A DNA stretch of 64,000 nt from Mauremys mutica. Taxonomy: Eukaryota > Chordata > Testudines > Geoemydidae. This document shows positions 11,276 to 60,669 of this stretch, in pieces. Position numbers and translations under genes: made by a program. Numbering within the stretch: the stretch's first letter is position 1; every line of letters starts with the position of its first letter. The stretch covers positions 19,829,965 to 19,893,964 of the forward strand of contig NC_059082.1 in assembly GCF_020497125.1 (NCBI RefSeq), given 5' to 3'. Below the pieces are notes generated by a model that saw only the letters and a list, made by a program, of their open reading frames with translations, did no database searches and was not told where the DNA came from.

Positions 11276-11768
11276 CTTTCCGGCGCGGGGCTTGAGGGGA
11301 GCGGTGCCGAGAAAGACCAGGCCCAACCCGCTGCCCTGCCCCGCCCCGCCCCTAAGGGTCCGGCAGCCGCTCTCGGGACGGGACCAGGCCCAACCCGCTG
11401 CCCTGCCCCGTTGCTAAGGGCCCGGCAGCCGCTCTCGGGACGGGACCAGGCCCAACCCGCTGCCCTGCCCCGTTGCTAAGGGCCCGGCAGCCGCTCTCGG
11501 GACGGGACCAGGCCCAACCCGCTGCCCTGCCCCGTTGCTAAGGGCCCGGCAGCCGCTCTCGGGACGGAAGCGCGGTCCACCCGCTATTCGGCGCCGTGTC
11601 TCCACGGGCGGGGCTAGCGGGGGAGAACGAAACTTCGGTTCCTAGCTGAGCGGAGTCACATTGGGCAGAAGCCGCGGAGGCTTGTGGGAGAAGGGGGCTG
11701 GCTCCGGTCTCTCGTCCCCTCCCCCTGCCCCCTCCTTCCCCTCCCCCCCCGCCCGTCCTCCGGCCAAG
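11270..11768 (+). promoter_or_regulatory. COPS2: COPS2 CpG-rich promoter and 5' UTR
   Basis: GC- and CpG-rich stretch just upstream of the ATG. It contains a GC box (GGGCGGGG near 11607), an inverted CCAAT (ATTGG at 11660-11664) and a pyrimidine-rich CCCCTCC tract before the start codon. There is no TATA box. In other amniotes this segment is shared with the divergent gene GALK2, but no GALK2 exon could be recognised on the minus strand here. The transcription start is not resolved; 11640-11690 is my guess. Confidence 0.7.
11316..11567. repeat. 62-bp minisatellite in the COPS2 promoter (4 copies)
   Basis: Four head-to-tail units beginning ACCAGGCCCAACCCGCTGCC at 11316 (67 bp, variant), 11383 (62), 11445 (62) and 11507 (61). 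The last three are nearly identical. The unit contains CCGTTGCTAAGGGCCCGGC and CGCTCTCGGGACGGG. The period is not a multiple of three, so the open frames through it are chance. Confidence 0.95.
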
Positions 11769-47758
<35,990 letters not shown>

Positions 47759-48700
47759 CAGAAAACAAGCTTTTACAAAACGTACTTAAGGCAACAGTGC
47801 AGTGATGTAAACCTTAAAAGAACTGGGAATGGCAAAACTACTGTCGGTTGATGTGCCCTGAAATTATTGGAGTTATGGCAGAAGTGCTTTTTTGATCAGC
47901 TGGTTTGTGTTTTGCTGCTGCATTTATCCCAAGAAAAACAGCTTTAATCTCCAGAAGAAAACCAAAATGCCACGGGATTTATGCTGTATTGACATCTTGC
48001 CCTAAACATACAACATGATAATAATTTGTCAAGGGCAACTAATGACCAGAGAGAAGATTTTTTGTCATGATTTTAAATACACTGACACGTTACTGTTGGT
48101 TAAATTTAAACATGTTTTACCTGCAGAAATTCTCTCACAGAAATAACCTGCAATAACTTGAAATGCATACCCTTTTGAACACTTCCTTTTCTCATGTATA
48201 AATTGATATGTTTGCTGCATTTTTCAAAATGTCAATTCTCCAAAAATGTGTCCGTATATTTCTGTACCTGCAGCATAGTAAAGGTTTAGAGGAAACCCCG
48301 TAATTATAGTGGCATACTGTCACTTAGGTTTCAAGCAGCAAAATAAACAGTGCAGTTCAGAAATTGTACAGTTTGTTTCTTGATGTGTTTTCATTACATT
48401 TTGTTTTTTAGAACAGTAGGTAAGTGAGTATTCCTCACCTCTGATACTGAGAACATTTTGGAGATTAAATCTTAACCTTGGTGCATGCTTTTGGTTTATT
48501 TCTTACCATATTTATGTACAGATATTATAGAGATTTAAGAACTGATATCTAGCAGTCTTGCTGATTTCAAGGCTTTATTTTGAGAGGTACAGGGATCTTG
48601 CAATTCCAGTGGTAGTCAATGGTGGTAGGGGGTTTGCACTTCTGAGTATCGGGTCCTCATTTTGATCTCGGTATTTCAAATAAATGTTTGGTAGGAAATG
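47759..48700 (+). other. COPS2: COPS2 3' untranslated region and candidate poly(A) signals
   Basis: AT-rich sequence follows the stop. AATAAA hexamers at 48342-48347 and 48679-48684 are plausible cleavage signals. A further AATAAA at 52419-52424 could serve a long 3' UTR form. There is no expression evidence to choose between them. Confidence 0.55.
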
Positions 48701-51339
48701 GCTTGGGGGAAATTCAGACCACCATAGCTGACTTTAAGTTTGTGCCTTGTTAAACTAGATTTATGTTCTGACTTGGTTCTGAATTTAACTGTAATACGTT
48801 ATCTAAGTAGAATACCAACATTTGGGAGTGATACTGAGATTTCTGCTGTATGGGTATAGAATAGGGCTTTGTGCAGTGACAGGAGATGGAGTCCGTGCAG
48901 TCCCTTCATAGCCACTATTCAAGCCCTGACAGAGCATAACAAAATTCTCCCCTCCAGGAGTTCTGGGCCACTGGATCTATTTAACTATGGATCTGTAGTG
49001 TCCTCCAATGAGTCCACTGCAACAGCTCTCTCTGTGCCAGCCTGTTTAATGCCAGAACAGAACCCTCCAGCAGCCCACAGGGAAGGGATGTGGAAACCTT
49101 CCTGTGTGGCCACTTTGTCCACACTTCCACTCACTTCATTCAAGACAAATGAATGGTTTAAATGATACAAAGGGCAATGCCAGGCACGCTTCTCATAGGA
49201 TGAATATATTCTTAAAGCAAAAAACACCCGAAGACATTTAAGAATAAAAGTGAAACAATTTAAATTCTCTTCAAACATAATGGAGAGTAACAAATAGCAA
49301 ATGCTGTGTCACTTTCTGTGAGAGGAGAGGCAGAGGAGTGAGATACCAGCGAGTAAATCAAATGTTGTAGGACAGCTTGTGAATGACAGAGTTGAAAGAA
49401 AAAGATCTGAAACTGTACTATCTAAAATTTAACCTCATGGACTTGAGCAACAAGGCCTCTTGCTGAACTGTTGGAAGTTTTAAAGGCTATAGGAAAAAGG
49501 TTTATTTTGTGTGTATAATATAGTATTTTATCATATATTAGATATTCTGGAATGCAATTCTCTGTCCAGAGTCTTATTGAAACAATAAGCTAATGCTAAG
49601 TATTACATTGAGATTGTCAAATTTAGGTAAACTGAAGGAAATCAAAATTAAATCCCTAGTCTGAGGAGTAAGAAATTGAAGGTGCATTCTTATGTTCTTT
49701 TCTCTCTATTGATATGAATACTCTTTGTTACCTTTAACAGATGCCTGAATTACATACAAAAAATGTATTAAACAAAGCACCTATATTATCTAGAGATTGA
49801 AAAGCTAATTGTGCTCTTCAACAGAACAAAAAATGAAATGGCTCTTACAGTTGCCTGTTTTGTAGAAGATTTTAGAAGACTTTAGAAGATTGGTAAAAAT
49901 AGTACTCTGTGCCTAACCTGAGCAGATAGAGCATTCAGACAGGAGACTGAAAAGGATTAGGAAAAAAATTATTTGCTGTATTCTCCCTCAGGTAAGCACA
50001 GCTGCACTAAGCCAAATAACTATCTAAAGTAAATGAGCTATAAGTATAGATTTCATAAAGAAATTCTAGTAGTACTCAGTATACCAAGGAGAAGTTTTCC
50101 AAATTACTTTAAATAAATCACAGCTGTGCCTTTTTACTTAACTTTGAAATCCTGTAGTTGGTGTTTCAGATTATATCTTGTCTGTTCAAATGAAATTTTT
50201 TCCCCATTAAAAATTACACAAATCAATTACATGGCTTATCATTTATAGTAAAGCCAAAACACAGGTTTGAGTTGAAATGGTTGGGTTTGTATGTGAGCTG
50301 CTAGCAAATTAAGACTTAATTTAAAACAATTAAATTTTGCAGAAAGCTAGTCTCACAGGTTAGGGTAGGTCCTTATATGGCCTTGATTACCATATTGTCT
50401 GAGCACCTCACAATTGTTAATGGATTTTACTTTCACAACATCCCTGCAAGATAGGACAGTATTACCCCCATTTTACAGGTGGAGAACTGAGAGACAGAGT
50501 AGATTAAAGACTTGCTCAAGATGACATAGCAAGCATATGGCTGCGCCCAGCAATTGTGTCCCAGTCCAGTGCCCTGTCCAGTTGACCACACTTCAGTCAT
50601 TTCAATACATTTTATCTAAAACCATTTGAAAGATTAATTACATAACATGCAAAGAACAACTCTTGTTCTATAGCGTCCAGTGTGATTTGTATTAAATGCA
50701 AGGGAAAGTATATGAAACAAAACTCAATTCTTGTAAATAACATGGGGCTGAATCTTGACATGCAAGTTTCCTTCCCTAACCAATAAACGTTTTAATCTAC
50801 TCAGTCTACATTGAGTATTCGGAGACACAGTTAAATGTGAATAGAAATTGGAGCCAGTCCTTATAGCAGGCAAAGTCCTTTTTCACGTTCTTTGAAAAAT
50901 ATCTTCAGATAACACTAGCAGATGCATTGTTCTTATTACACACCATGTTTCTGTATAATACTATGGTATGTGACATGTTCTTTACATTTAAAAAATCCCA
51001 CTAAAAATCACTTATTGGAACTACTCAGAGTAGGAAGAACTGCCAGGTAGTAGGTGTTTGTAGGATGGAGGCTGCACTTAGCAAAATCAAATTAATTTGT
51101 TATACTTCACAGCAAATTTATACGTGTGTGTCCAGCTAATAAATATACTACTCAGCAAGCCCGGGCTCCATATCTACAGATCCAGTGTCTTCCCTATGGC
51201 TACATTCCTTCTTTAGGGGTCATCTTCCCATAGCAACGTGGGGTGCTGAGCCCTTCTGTCATAGGCTCTCTCCTCTGCCATTTTCCCTACAGTTGTTCCC
51301 CAACCTGTGGGAGGAAGCATTAACTGGAGGCCAACACTG
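48700..51339. other. Intergenic sequence with one MIR
   Basis: A MIR-type core (CCCCCATTTTACAGGTGGAG) lies in 50385-50590. The open frame at 48869-49165 has no recognised domain. Nothing else is supported. Confidence 0.5.
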
Positions 51340-51690
51340 CTTAAAGAACAGGAGTACTTGCGGCACCTTAGAGACTAACAAATGTATTTGAGCATAAGCT
51401 TTCGTGGGCTACAGCCCACTTCATCAGATGCATGTAGTGGAAAATACAGTAGGAAGATAGATATATACACAGAGAACATGAAACAATGGGTGTTACCACA
51501 CACACTGTAAGGAGAGTGATTAGTTAAGGTGAGCTATTATCAGCAGGAGAGAAAAAGAACTGTTTGTAGTGGTAATGAAAATGGCCCATTTCCAGCAATT
51601 GACAAGATGATGTAAGGAACTGTAGTGGGTGGGGGGGGGTGAATAAGCATGGGGAAATAGTTTTACTTTGTGTAATGGCCCATCCACTCC
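51340..51690 (-). mobile_element. Dispersed repeat with hammerhead-like core (reverse)
   Basis: On the minus strand: CTACATGCATCTGATGAAGT, stem GTGGGCTGTAGCCCAC, GAAAGCTTATGCTC. This is the least mutated core in the window. It ends near GTGCCGCAAGTACTCCTG. Confidence 0.75.
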
Positions 51691-54600
51691 CACTGCTTAA
51701 AGAGCGGTTTTTCCTAACCCACAGAGCCTTCCCAAACCTAGGTATGTCTGTTGGGGGGCCTTTAGTAATTCTCAGGAAGGAAGGCAGAATGCAGTAAATC
51801 CTGCTTCCACAGTACCCTTTGTGCTCCCTGTCCAGTGATGTTCACTTTACCTACCTTTATTAATGAAACCAGAGTTGAAGACTGGGCTTCAAATCAGTGC
51901 ATTTTTGTGTAGAATCAGAATCCAGCTGTATTATAATATACTGTGTTGCATATACTTGAGATAAGGATGTTATTCTGTTTATTTAATTTAGCCCATCAGC
52001 ACAGGTTTTTGTTTTTAGCCAGATACAATAGCGTTTAAGAGTATAGGTTCAACAAGAAGGAAGGTGAGCATTTTAAGCAAAATCAAAAAGAAAGTAAGGC
52101 TGAATCTGCCTGTTGGTGCATTTCAGTGTGGTGAAAGATGCCTGAAACTCATAATCGATTATCAAAACTATATGGCTCTTTCAACTACCTGGAAATGTAA
52201 CTTCACTGTAAAATGCTAGGATCCTATTTGAAAATCTATATTTTTCGGATGTACTTTCCTTTTGCTGACCTAGTTTACACAAGCAACAATCCCACCATTT
52301 GTGCTAAGTGACAGTAACGTGACATCTCTCTGGAATTTACCCCAAAATGTTCTTGCTCCCTCAAAGCTAGAGCAATTGTTTGACATTTCAGGAGTAGTGC
52401 ATTAAGTTACTCTATGTAAATAAACTTGAATTGTAATTTACATCATTCGGGTGGGTTTTTTTGTTTTTTTTGTTTTTTGGAAGGTCAGTAACTTAACTCT
52501 TTATTTATTTTATTGCAAAACAATAAAATGTCTATACTTTGTCAGAAGAATAGACCCAGCAAACTCTTAGGCCAGGGAATTAGACAACATTTAGCTTGAT
52601 CATAATATAATATTTTAACAGTATTAATAAAGATGTGAATATCTAGGAAGGAACATATGATTGAGGCATGAGGGATTTTCTTTGCCCAATTATATCCCTC
52701 AAAATCATTGGAAGAATAGACTGCAAAGTGCATCTGAAGCAGCATAATTTCATATATGAGGATAAATCTTGGTCTTAGTGGCTGCAAACTTGTACGGCAG
52801 GAGTAATGGCACGTTGTTGATTGTACAGTACAGGCATTGCAGGGTAGAATCATTCATGTTTGGCTGATCCCATCCTGCAGGGACTTTCTGCTGCTTGTTT
52901 CAATAGGAGTTGCATGCTCACTGTAACTGCTGCCAGCTAGTACTTGATTCTGGCAGTTTGCATGTTTGCTAGTTTTGTGGGCGAGCCATACCTGTTTTCC
53001 AGCTTGCCTGTCACCCTCCAGGCACTGGCAGTGTTTAAGCAGGGCTTTGCTTGCTGCCTTTGCAGATGTGGCAATAAATTTAATACACGTTTAAAAACTA
53101 AGTTAAATTGGGACCTATGTGGTTGAAGTGTTGCTGGAGGCCAGACCTAGCCATTGTTGTTTCCAAAGTGCATTTTGGGTATTTTTATCTTGCCGTGTTA
53201 CAGAAGAAAGATACAGCATTTAATTGTTTGTACCTGAAATGTCAGATTTTAGAACTGGTGATTCGTTTTTTTAATTGGACAATTAGGACTGTATTTTCAA
53301 AAACAGCCATTGAATTTGCACCCACAATTATTTGCATATCTAGAGTGAATAGATGGATTTTATTTATTTATTTCCTGACATGGATCCTTTAATATGACTC
53401 TCTAATCTTATTTGGTCCCACCTATACAAGCAAAAACCAAACTCTTGTAACCAAGTGCCCTGGCATAGATGTAATAGCTGTGAGGTGGGGATCTAACATA
53501 GCTCATGTGAATGCCTTTGCATCTTCTCCTCCTTTTCAGTGAAAATAGAGATTTAAGAAATTTTATGGAAGATTTTACGTTTCTTTCCCTCCACCGCTAC
53601 AATATCTCAGGTCATCCAGTATGACCTTCTGTGTTATGTATATTGTTTAGATATATAGATCCAACTTTTTAAAAGTACTGCCCAATTTAGATCTGAAGAC
53701 TTCTTACTGTTGGTTACTATGAATAACGGCCCTTTTAAGCATGACCTTTATGTTGGTATGTGTTTTGGGAACACAAGAAGAATTTTACAATGAACAGTTA
53801 TTGTATCATAATGATTCATTATTTAAAAAACATACAGCAAATATCTTAAGAAAATGTCCTAACACATACTCGGTGGTCAGCATTATTTTGGGTGGGATTC
53901 TTAATTAACTAAGTTGCATTCCACACTATAGTTCTGGTGTCCATTACAAAGAAGGCAATTGTTTCAGAATTGTTTTCAGTGGCATTCTTCACTGAGTTTT
54001 CTGCCAGTCAGGCAAGTTCTCCCACATTACTGGAGAGATGTGAAATGGCTAAGTTTAAAATAAGTCAACTTAGCAGAAATAAGCAAAAGAAATACAGTTA
54101 TGGGGAGAAATATAAACTTTGTTTTGTTAAGATGTGTAGATATACACTGAGTTAGAATTACTTTGGGGGAAAAATGAAATACCGGTTATCTGTATGTTTA
54201 TATCATACCTATCTGTTTGTTAGTGACTAAAGAAACTTGTTCAACTGCATCAGCTGGATACTGTTAATATAAACCTGCATAACAATACTATAGTCATTTA
54301 AAACAAACTTCTTTGCATGGAAACATCCATTCACATGTCTGGATCGTAATCATCATTAAATTGGCTAAATCCATTTTTCTGTCTCCCTTTGTTAAAAGAC
54401 CCCCCTTTTCAGGCCACGAACACTTGGGTTAGCTCTACTGAAGACCCTTACTATTCTAGTGTCGCTATTGCACATTCTATTGAAAACCATTGTGGTGGGG
54501 AGATGGCCAAGGAAGCACCTTTGTAGAGTCTTTCATTAATCTCATTGAAGGAGATGTTGGGAGGGGAGGCACAGAGGCTGCAGGTGCTGGGTGGAGAGGT

Positions 54601-54839
54601 TTTTTGTGAGGAAGGGGAGAGCCAACACCTCTACTGCTCATTTGTGGTAAAATCCTGGCTCCACTGAAGTCAATGGGGTTATGATTTCACTCTTCTCTCT
54701 GTTTCCCCAATCCCTATAGGAGCTATAGTCTTGTTGGCTACCAACTCAGACAAGATTTAAGGCGTGGAGCCTACGAAAATGCTGCATTAATTTAGGCATG
54801 GTTATCTCAGATATTTGCTGCTCCTAAAGTCTAGTGGAT
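51691..54839. other. Intergenic sequence
   Basis: AT-rich. An AATAAA at 52419 and a T-rich run near 52450 are noted. A CR1-tail-like fragment in reverse is at 53590-53640. No gene is supported. Confidence 0.45.
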
Positions 54840-54995
54840 TAATGATTGTATACAGCAATCACATTAATAACATTATTAGTACTAATTATTACAATGCACC
54901 TAAGAGGTCCCCTTCAGGGACCCATTGTGCTAGGTTCTGAAGCGACATGTAATAGAAACAGTCCCAGCCCCTTAAAGAGCTCAAAATCTTGATTA
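54840..54995 (-). repeat. L2/MIR-like 3' end (reverse)
   Basis: The reverse complement reads GGGGCTGGGACTGTTTCTAT and CCTAGCACAATGGGTCC, the pattern of L2-type LINE tails. A plus-strand relative closes the window. Confidence 0.5.
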
Positions 54996-56500
54996 ATGAT
55001 CAGATTCAAAGGGTGAGGGGAGGATGAAGCAACAGTACTGCAGGCATGTTTTCATGTAGACTACCTGTGCATGTAAGCAAGCCAGCTACTGAGATGTTAT
55101 CAACTGGCAGTTCTGTAGATATCTGTGCAGAAGTGAGTCTTGGGTCTATCTGATCATGATGATTCTTATGCCCATGTAAAGTCTACTGAACTTATTGTCT
55201 GCATAGTTGTAAAAGTCTACCCCTAACCAATTTGCAAGATAAGATCTTAATGTACAATGTGATAGTCCATATGCAAAATGCCATACATTGTGTATTCCTT
55301 TTTAAAGGTAAAATGTCGGATATAGATAATATAATATGCTGTGTTATGCATGGAAAGATGGAGTACATCTGTTTGGTGAGTCCAAGCTATAAAACACTTG
55401 TCTAAAACAGTAAAACAGATTGGTATGTAGCAGGTACAATTTCAATGAAAAATAAAAGAGCTAAAATAAAAGTTATATCTGGGAAGCTTTAGCAAAATAG
55501 CTTTGTGAAAATATTGTTGTTAGTTTAATATTAACCTAATGTTGAAATTATGATGGAAGCTTGCTGATTGTTCATTACATATACCACGCATTTCTCACAT
55601 GCACTGATATCAGATTCAAATCTGCCTGGTTTTTATTAGTAAATGTATAAATACTTTTGACTGGGAGTACTTGAGGATCCAGTAAATCTTAACACACTTT
55701 TTCTCTCTTAGGTAGGTATTTGATCTCTTTATCACTCAGAATTATTTTTTTCCATTAGCATCCCTTAGCTGGGAGTGTAGACGTTTTGCTATAAGTGGTA
55801 ATTAACCAAACTATACTTGTTTTCTTTTTCTAGCCTAAGTTCTTTGCTACAGAAATGTTAGGTGAATCAAATGTTCATATTAAACCAATTATTGAAAGTG
55901 AACTTTTATAGCTCCATCTCATAGTCACACTCAGCAAATCATCAACTGTTAGCTCCTAATGCTGCAAGGATTTATGCACATACTTAACTTTATGCCCTGT
56001 GAGTAGGCCCATGTTGACTTCATCTATGCTACCTGTACCATTTTTAGCACTTGGTCAGGGGAATCTCTTACTCGCAATTGTCTGCAATGGGTCAAGATGC
56101 TAGAGTAGACTGGGCTCAGCAATCGGGTGCAGCTTGGTGGAAGACTGTTTATATCTTGCATTAGACCAAAAGAGCTCAAGTTTGTGGGTCTTCAGGGCAC
56201 AGTGCAACACCTGTCACTTTTCAGTAGGATTTAGCCTTATGGTTGCTTTGGTGACTGTAGTGGGAGGAATCCAGTGCTCTGTACTTCCATGGAATGTCTT
56301 AGTATTGTCAACACTACATAAGAAAGCTGCTGTGGTCACTTGTAGAGAATTGTTAGCTTTGGTGAAGCTGCCTTCTTACAATGCAATGCAAAACTTTTTA
56401 CTTTACCATGTTTTTCTCAAACTATTTTACAAATATCATTTAAGATTGCTGACTGTTTCTGCTTTTTCTTCACACATATAGCCTCTGGGGGTTCACCCCT
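54996..56500. other. No recognised feature
   Basis: Intergenic, AT-rich; open frames such as 56134-56481 lack domains. The stretch 56661-57670 likewise shows nothing. Confidence 0.45.
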
Positions 56501-56660
56501 GGGGGAGGGATAGCTCAGTGGTTTGAGCATTGGCCTGCTAAACCTAGGGTTGTGAGCTCAATTCTTGAGGGGACAATTTGGGGATTGGTCCTGCTTTGAG
56601 CAGGGGGTTGGACTAGATAATCTCCTGAGGTCCCTTCCAACCCTAATAATTTGATTCTAA
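56501..56660 (+). mobile_element. tRNA-derived SINE, copy 2
   Basis: A box TAGCTCAGTGG at 56511-56521, then TTTGAGCATTGGCCTGCTAA, a B box near 56555, and a CR1-like tail GGACTAGATAATCTCCTGAG ending in GATTCTAA. The A box is intact. Confidence 0.88.
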
Positions 56661-57680
56661 GTGCAGCTTCAGATGGATAAACTATCCATCCACAGCTGCA
56701 CATAAATCTTTAATAGCTGCATGTTGCACCTTTTCTGTGTTATGGGATGAAATCTTACAAAAAAATGTAGCCCCTGCAAAAGGCTGACTGTCCTTAAGAG
56801 TGAGATTTACAGCTCCAAAGAGTGAGATTCAAGGCCAAAGAGTGAGGCTTTCCAGGTGGTGTTTTAGGTCACTGCTTAAGACCAAGATTCTGATCTTTGT
56901 TCCTCAGGAATATCCAATAGTCCAGGTTTTTAATCCAACCAGCATTTAATAGTTTGTTTTAAAATGTACACTGCTTAATATTGCATATGAAACTCTTAAT
57001 ATCCTAATTCATACTAAAAATAGGGCACGTGAGAATTCTATATGCAATGCAAACCAGTGGATTTTAATAAAAATGATTATTTGCTAGTTGGAACAAAAAC
57101 CTGGATGGTTGGAGATCACTGAGGACTAGTATTGTTAATCCCCTGGTTGAGGAACACGGTCAGTGGACAGGACAAGAGAAATATTCAAAAATAAACTTTT
57201 TATATAAACCTAACAAAAGAAAACTGTTTAATCAATATAACAATGTTTGTTTTGCAGATCACCTTGTCATAGTGATCATCCATTTGAAAAATACAATACA
57301 CATTTGGTTTGCATATTACTGCTCATATTACAATTACAGCAAACTAAAATAAACAGATTCCAAAATAAATAAATGCAAAATATATTAATTAAAATGAAAT
57401 AATTAAAACTAAACTATATTGTGAATGTAAAAATAAAGTAATTAAATTAATTTAATTTGAAGCTAACAAACCGTAGATAAAGGATTCAGATTCCACATTT
57501 ATTTTAATATATAATTTGGTTTCACACTTTATTCATGTGCTTTGTTATATTGCCAAGTGGACCCTTTGCTGTTTTTATAACTTCTTTTGGTGGTTCAAAC
57601 TTGAAACATGGCTCAGGATTTGCTAGCTTCAATTAGATAATCAGGGTCCCATCTAGTCCACGGTATGGTCTGAATGTACG

Positions 57681-58402
57681 GTTGCCAGGTGTCTGGTTTT
57701 CGACCAGAACGTCTGGTCACAAGGGACCCTGGTGGTTCCGGTCAGCACTGCTGACCAGGCCATTAAAAGGCCAGTCAGCGGCAAACTGGGGCTAAGGCAG
57801 GCTCTCTGAGGCTCCCAGCAGCAGCAACATGTCCCCTCTCCAGCTCCTAGGTGAAGGGGCAGCCTGGGGGCTCTGTGTACTGCCCCGGCCCCAAGCGCCG
57901 CAGCTCCCACTGGCCAGGAACTGCGAGGGCAGTGCCTGCGGATGGGGCAGCACCAAAGCTGCTTGAGGTAAGCGCTGCCCAGAGCCAGCACCCCTGACCA
58001 CCTCCTGTGCCCCAACCCACTGCCCCAGCCCTGACCCCCTCCTGCCCTCCAACCCCCCCCCCCGATCCCAGCCTGGAGCACGCCAAATCCCTCATTCCCA
58101 GCCCCACCCCAGAGCCTGCACCCCCATCCAGAGTCCTCACCCCCCCCCCGTGCCCCAACCCTCTGCCTCAGCCCAGAGCCTGCACCTGCACTCTGAATCC
58201 CCCAGCCTGGAGCCCCCTCCTGCACCCCAAGCCCCTCATCCCTGGCCCCACCCCAGAACCCTCACCCCCTCCCACACCCCAAGTCAGCCTGGTGAAAATG
58301 AGCGAGTGAGGGTGGGGAAATCAAGCAATGGGGGGGGGGGGGAGGGGATGGAGTGGGCCAGGGCAAGGGTGTTCAGTTTTGTGTGAGGTAAGTTGGCAAC
58401 CC
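57681..58402. mobile_element. GC/C-rich MITE with inverted ends, about 720 bp
   Basis: Left GGTTGCCAGGTGTCTGG and right AGTTGGCAACCCT are inverted repeats, flanked by CTGAATG on both sides. The middle has imperfect C-rich tandem units (CCCCAGAGCCTGCACC-like). The 190-codon minus-strand open frame is composition-driven. Confidence 0.72.
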
Positions 58403-58911
58403 TAACTGAATGGTGTCTTATTCTTTTGAACAAGACTGAACTCTCTCTCTCCTTCTGCATTTGAATGTAGTAAAACTAAGCCAAGCCTGGCAACCCTATC
58501 AGTCATTCATGTTTGTGTGCCTAGTACATGACTCAGAACATGAATAAAATCCAAAAATGATTTTACATCCAAGATTGTTGCTTTGTTTATTTTTAAATTA
58601 CCTGTCACCTCAGATTGACTCAGGTTCTACCTCTCTACCATTTTTTGTGTAGATAGGCAATGCTTTAGAGAGAGATTGGTCAATAATTAAAAGTAGGTCT
58701 GTGGAGAAAAAAAGTGCACCAAAGACCAAATTCAAAGTTTTCCTACTAAAAGTGTATGAAGATAAATGAGCAAAGCCTACATACAAAATTCAAAGGACAC
58801 AAACTAACACAACTTTCACAGTGACTGGCTACTCTTTCCTCAAAAAAAAATGTGCCTAATTTTAAGAACGTTTTAGAATGCAATCCTAACTATGCAGTTG
58901 TAACAACAGAC

Positions 58912-59222
58912 CAGAAGTCGGCAACCTTTCAGAAGTGCTGTGCCGAGTCTTCATTTATTCACTCTAATTTAAGGTTTTGTGTGCCAGTAATACATTTTAA
59001 CATTTTTAGAAGGTCTCTTTCTATAAGTCTATAATATATAACTAAACTCATGTTGTATGTAAAGTAAATAAAGTTTTTAAAATGTTTAAGAAGCTTAATT
59101 TAAAATTAAAGTAAAATGCAGAGTCCCCCGGACTAGTGGCCAGAACCCGGGCAGTGTGAGTGCCACTGAAAATCAGCTCACGTGCCGCCTTCGGCACGCA
59201 TGCCATAGGTTGCCTACCCCTG
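58912..59222 (+). mobile_element. Non-autonomous hAT element, copy 5
   Basis: Same family, ends CAGAAGTCGGCAACC and GGTTGCCTACCCCTG. The duplication CAACAGAC/CAATAGAC (58904-58911 and 59223-59230) has one mismatch, suggesting a somewhat older insertion. Confidence 0.88.
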
Positions 59223-59230
59223 CAATAGAC

Positions 59231-60669
59231 CTTCACAACAACCTAGGTAGTAATAGTTGAAGGAAAGCAAAAACACACACCTTTTGAACACACACATATA
59301 ACTTCAATGGGAATGGCTGAGTGCTCAGCCCTTCAGAAAAAAATCAAACCTTGTTTAGGAGCCAACGCATGAATGTAGGAACCTGTTTTTGAAAATCTTG
59401 GCTTCTGTATGTGTTGTGGTAAGACCTGAGAAATCTCCAGGTTTGTACATGAAAGTAGCAAAAATAGGAAGCAATACCAAAATCATGTCAGTTTACTGCT
59501 CCATTAAGGAGTGATTACTGTACTGACATTGACTAATGAAAATCAAGCTTGACTTCTATCACCATTACACTCAACCCCTAACACCACAAAGTTTATGCAG
59601 CTCCAGTAGCTTTTTTTATGTGCATCCAAATTAAGAGTTTGTGTCTCAAATGTGACCTAAAGCAATTTCCTGTGAATAAGCAGACAGTTGGCCATGATAT
59701 ACATTCAGCCTTCGGTCTCTTGTCTGACAATTTGTACCAGTACAGATTTTTGTTTCCTTTCTTTATGTGGAGATCTGTATACCAGAACTAAACAAACCCC
59801 CAGTTCATTTCAAATAAGTCATTGAAGTACTGCCATAATACTTTAAATCACTTTCCAAGCAGTAATCTAGAGGTGTAAACTTTTATCTTGAATGCCAGTC
59901 TGCTGAGCTATTTGGAACCTTATACCACAAAGTCTTTGAATGATACAGATAGCAGTGACCCCATTATAATCGGAATCAGACAATATTAAACATTGTACCT
60001 GTGAGAAATGAGGCAAAACCACCCAACTAATGTCACAAAGAATTAGAATGGAAGGAAAAGTACATGAAATATTGAAATAGGCTATATTACAAACCATCAT
60101 TGTATGAAACAATCTCCAAGTGCTGCTGGATGTAACCAAGGCACATACATATTTGTAATAGCTGCTGCAACCCTTGTATGTCCCCTTCATGGAAGTTTAA
60201 CTTTTTGGGTCTGCATAGCAATAACTCCACAGGCCAGTCTGCTGGACTTTTGTAGCCCTAACTAAACCCTGCCTGCATGTGGAGTTTTCTTTTGCAGCCT
60301 TCCCAGCCACACAGCAGAACTGTAGTGAGCAGATTTAGGTGCATCTCCTGGGTTATGCCATCTTTTTGATATCATCTTTTTCATATGCCATTATATGCAT
60401 TGTATGTTTAGCTTCTTAAAAAGAAAGCCAAGTGGCTACTAAAAAGTGTAGTCACCATTTCACACTGCCACTGTTCTTAAATCCTTGCACCGTCCCATTT
60501 CTCCTGGGTGTCAGTGTGCTTTGGGTATGCCTCCATTGGAATTGCTGTGGAGACAACTTTCCACAACACAAGCTACTTGAGAAGAGTGTTTGCTATAGAG
60601 AGCATAATCACCTCCTGCTTGTGGTAAAATGTGTCACTATACCCAATATTAATATATGGAGATATACCT
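59231..60669. other. No recognised feature
   Basis: Intergenic sequence with an old dispersed repeat motif near 59310-59395. No gene is supported. Confidence 0.45.

Noticed and set aside
11196..11605. Open frames of 63-93 codons through the promoter array, including one beginning METRRRIAGG
   Set aside because: The 62-bp period rotates frames, so repeats of peptide blocks appear in all of them. No match to GALK2 or any known protein.
57653..58309. 190-codon minus frame and Pro-rich plus frames
   Set aside because: They lie within a C-rich MITE with inverted ends; the repeats explain the frames.
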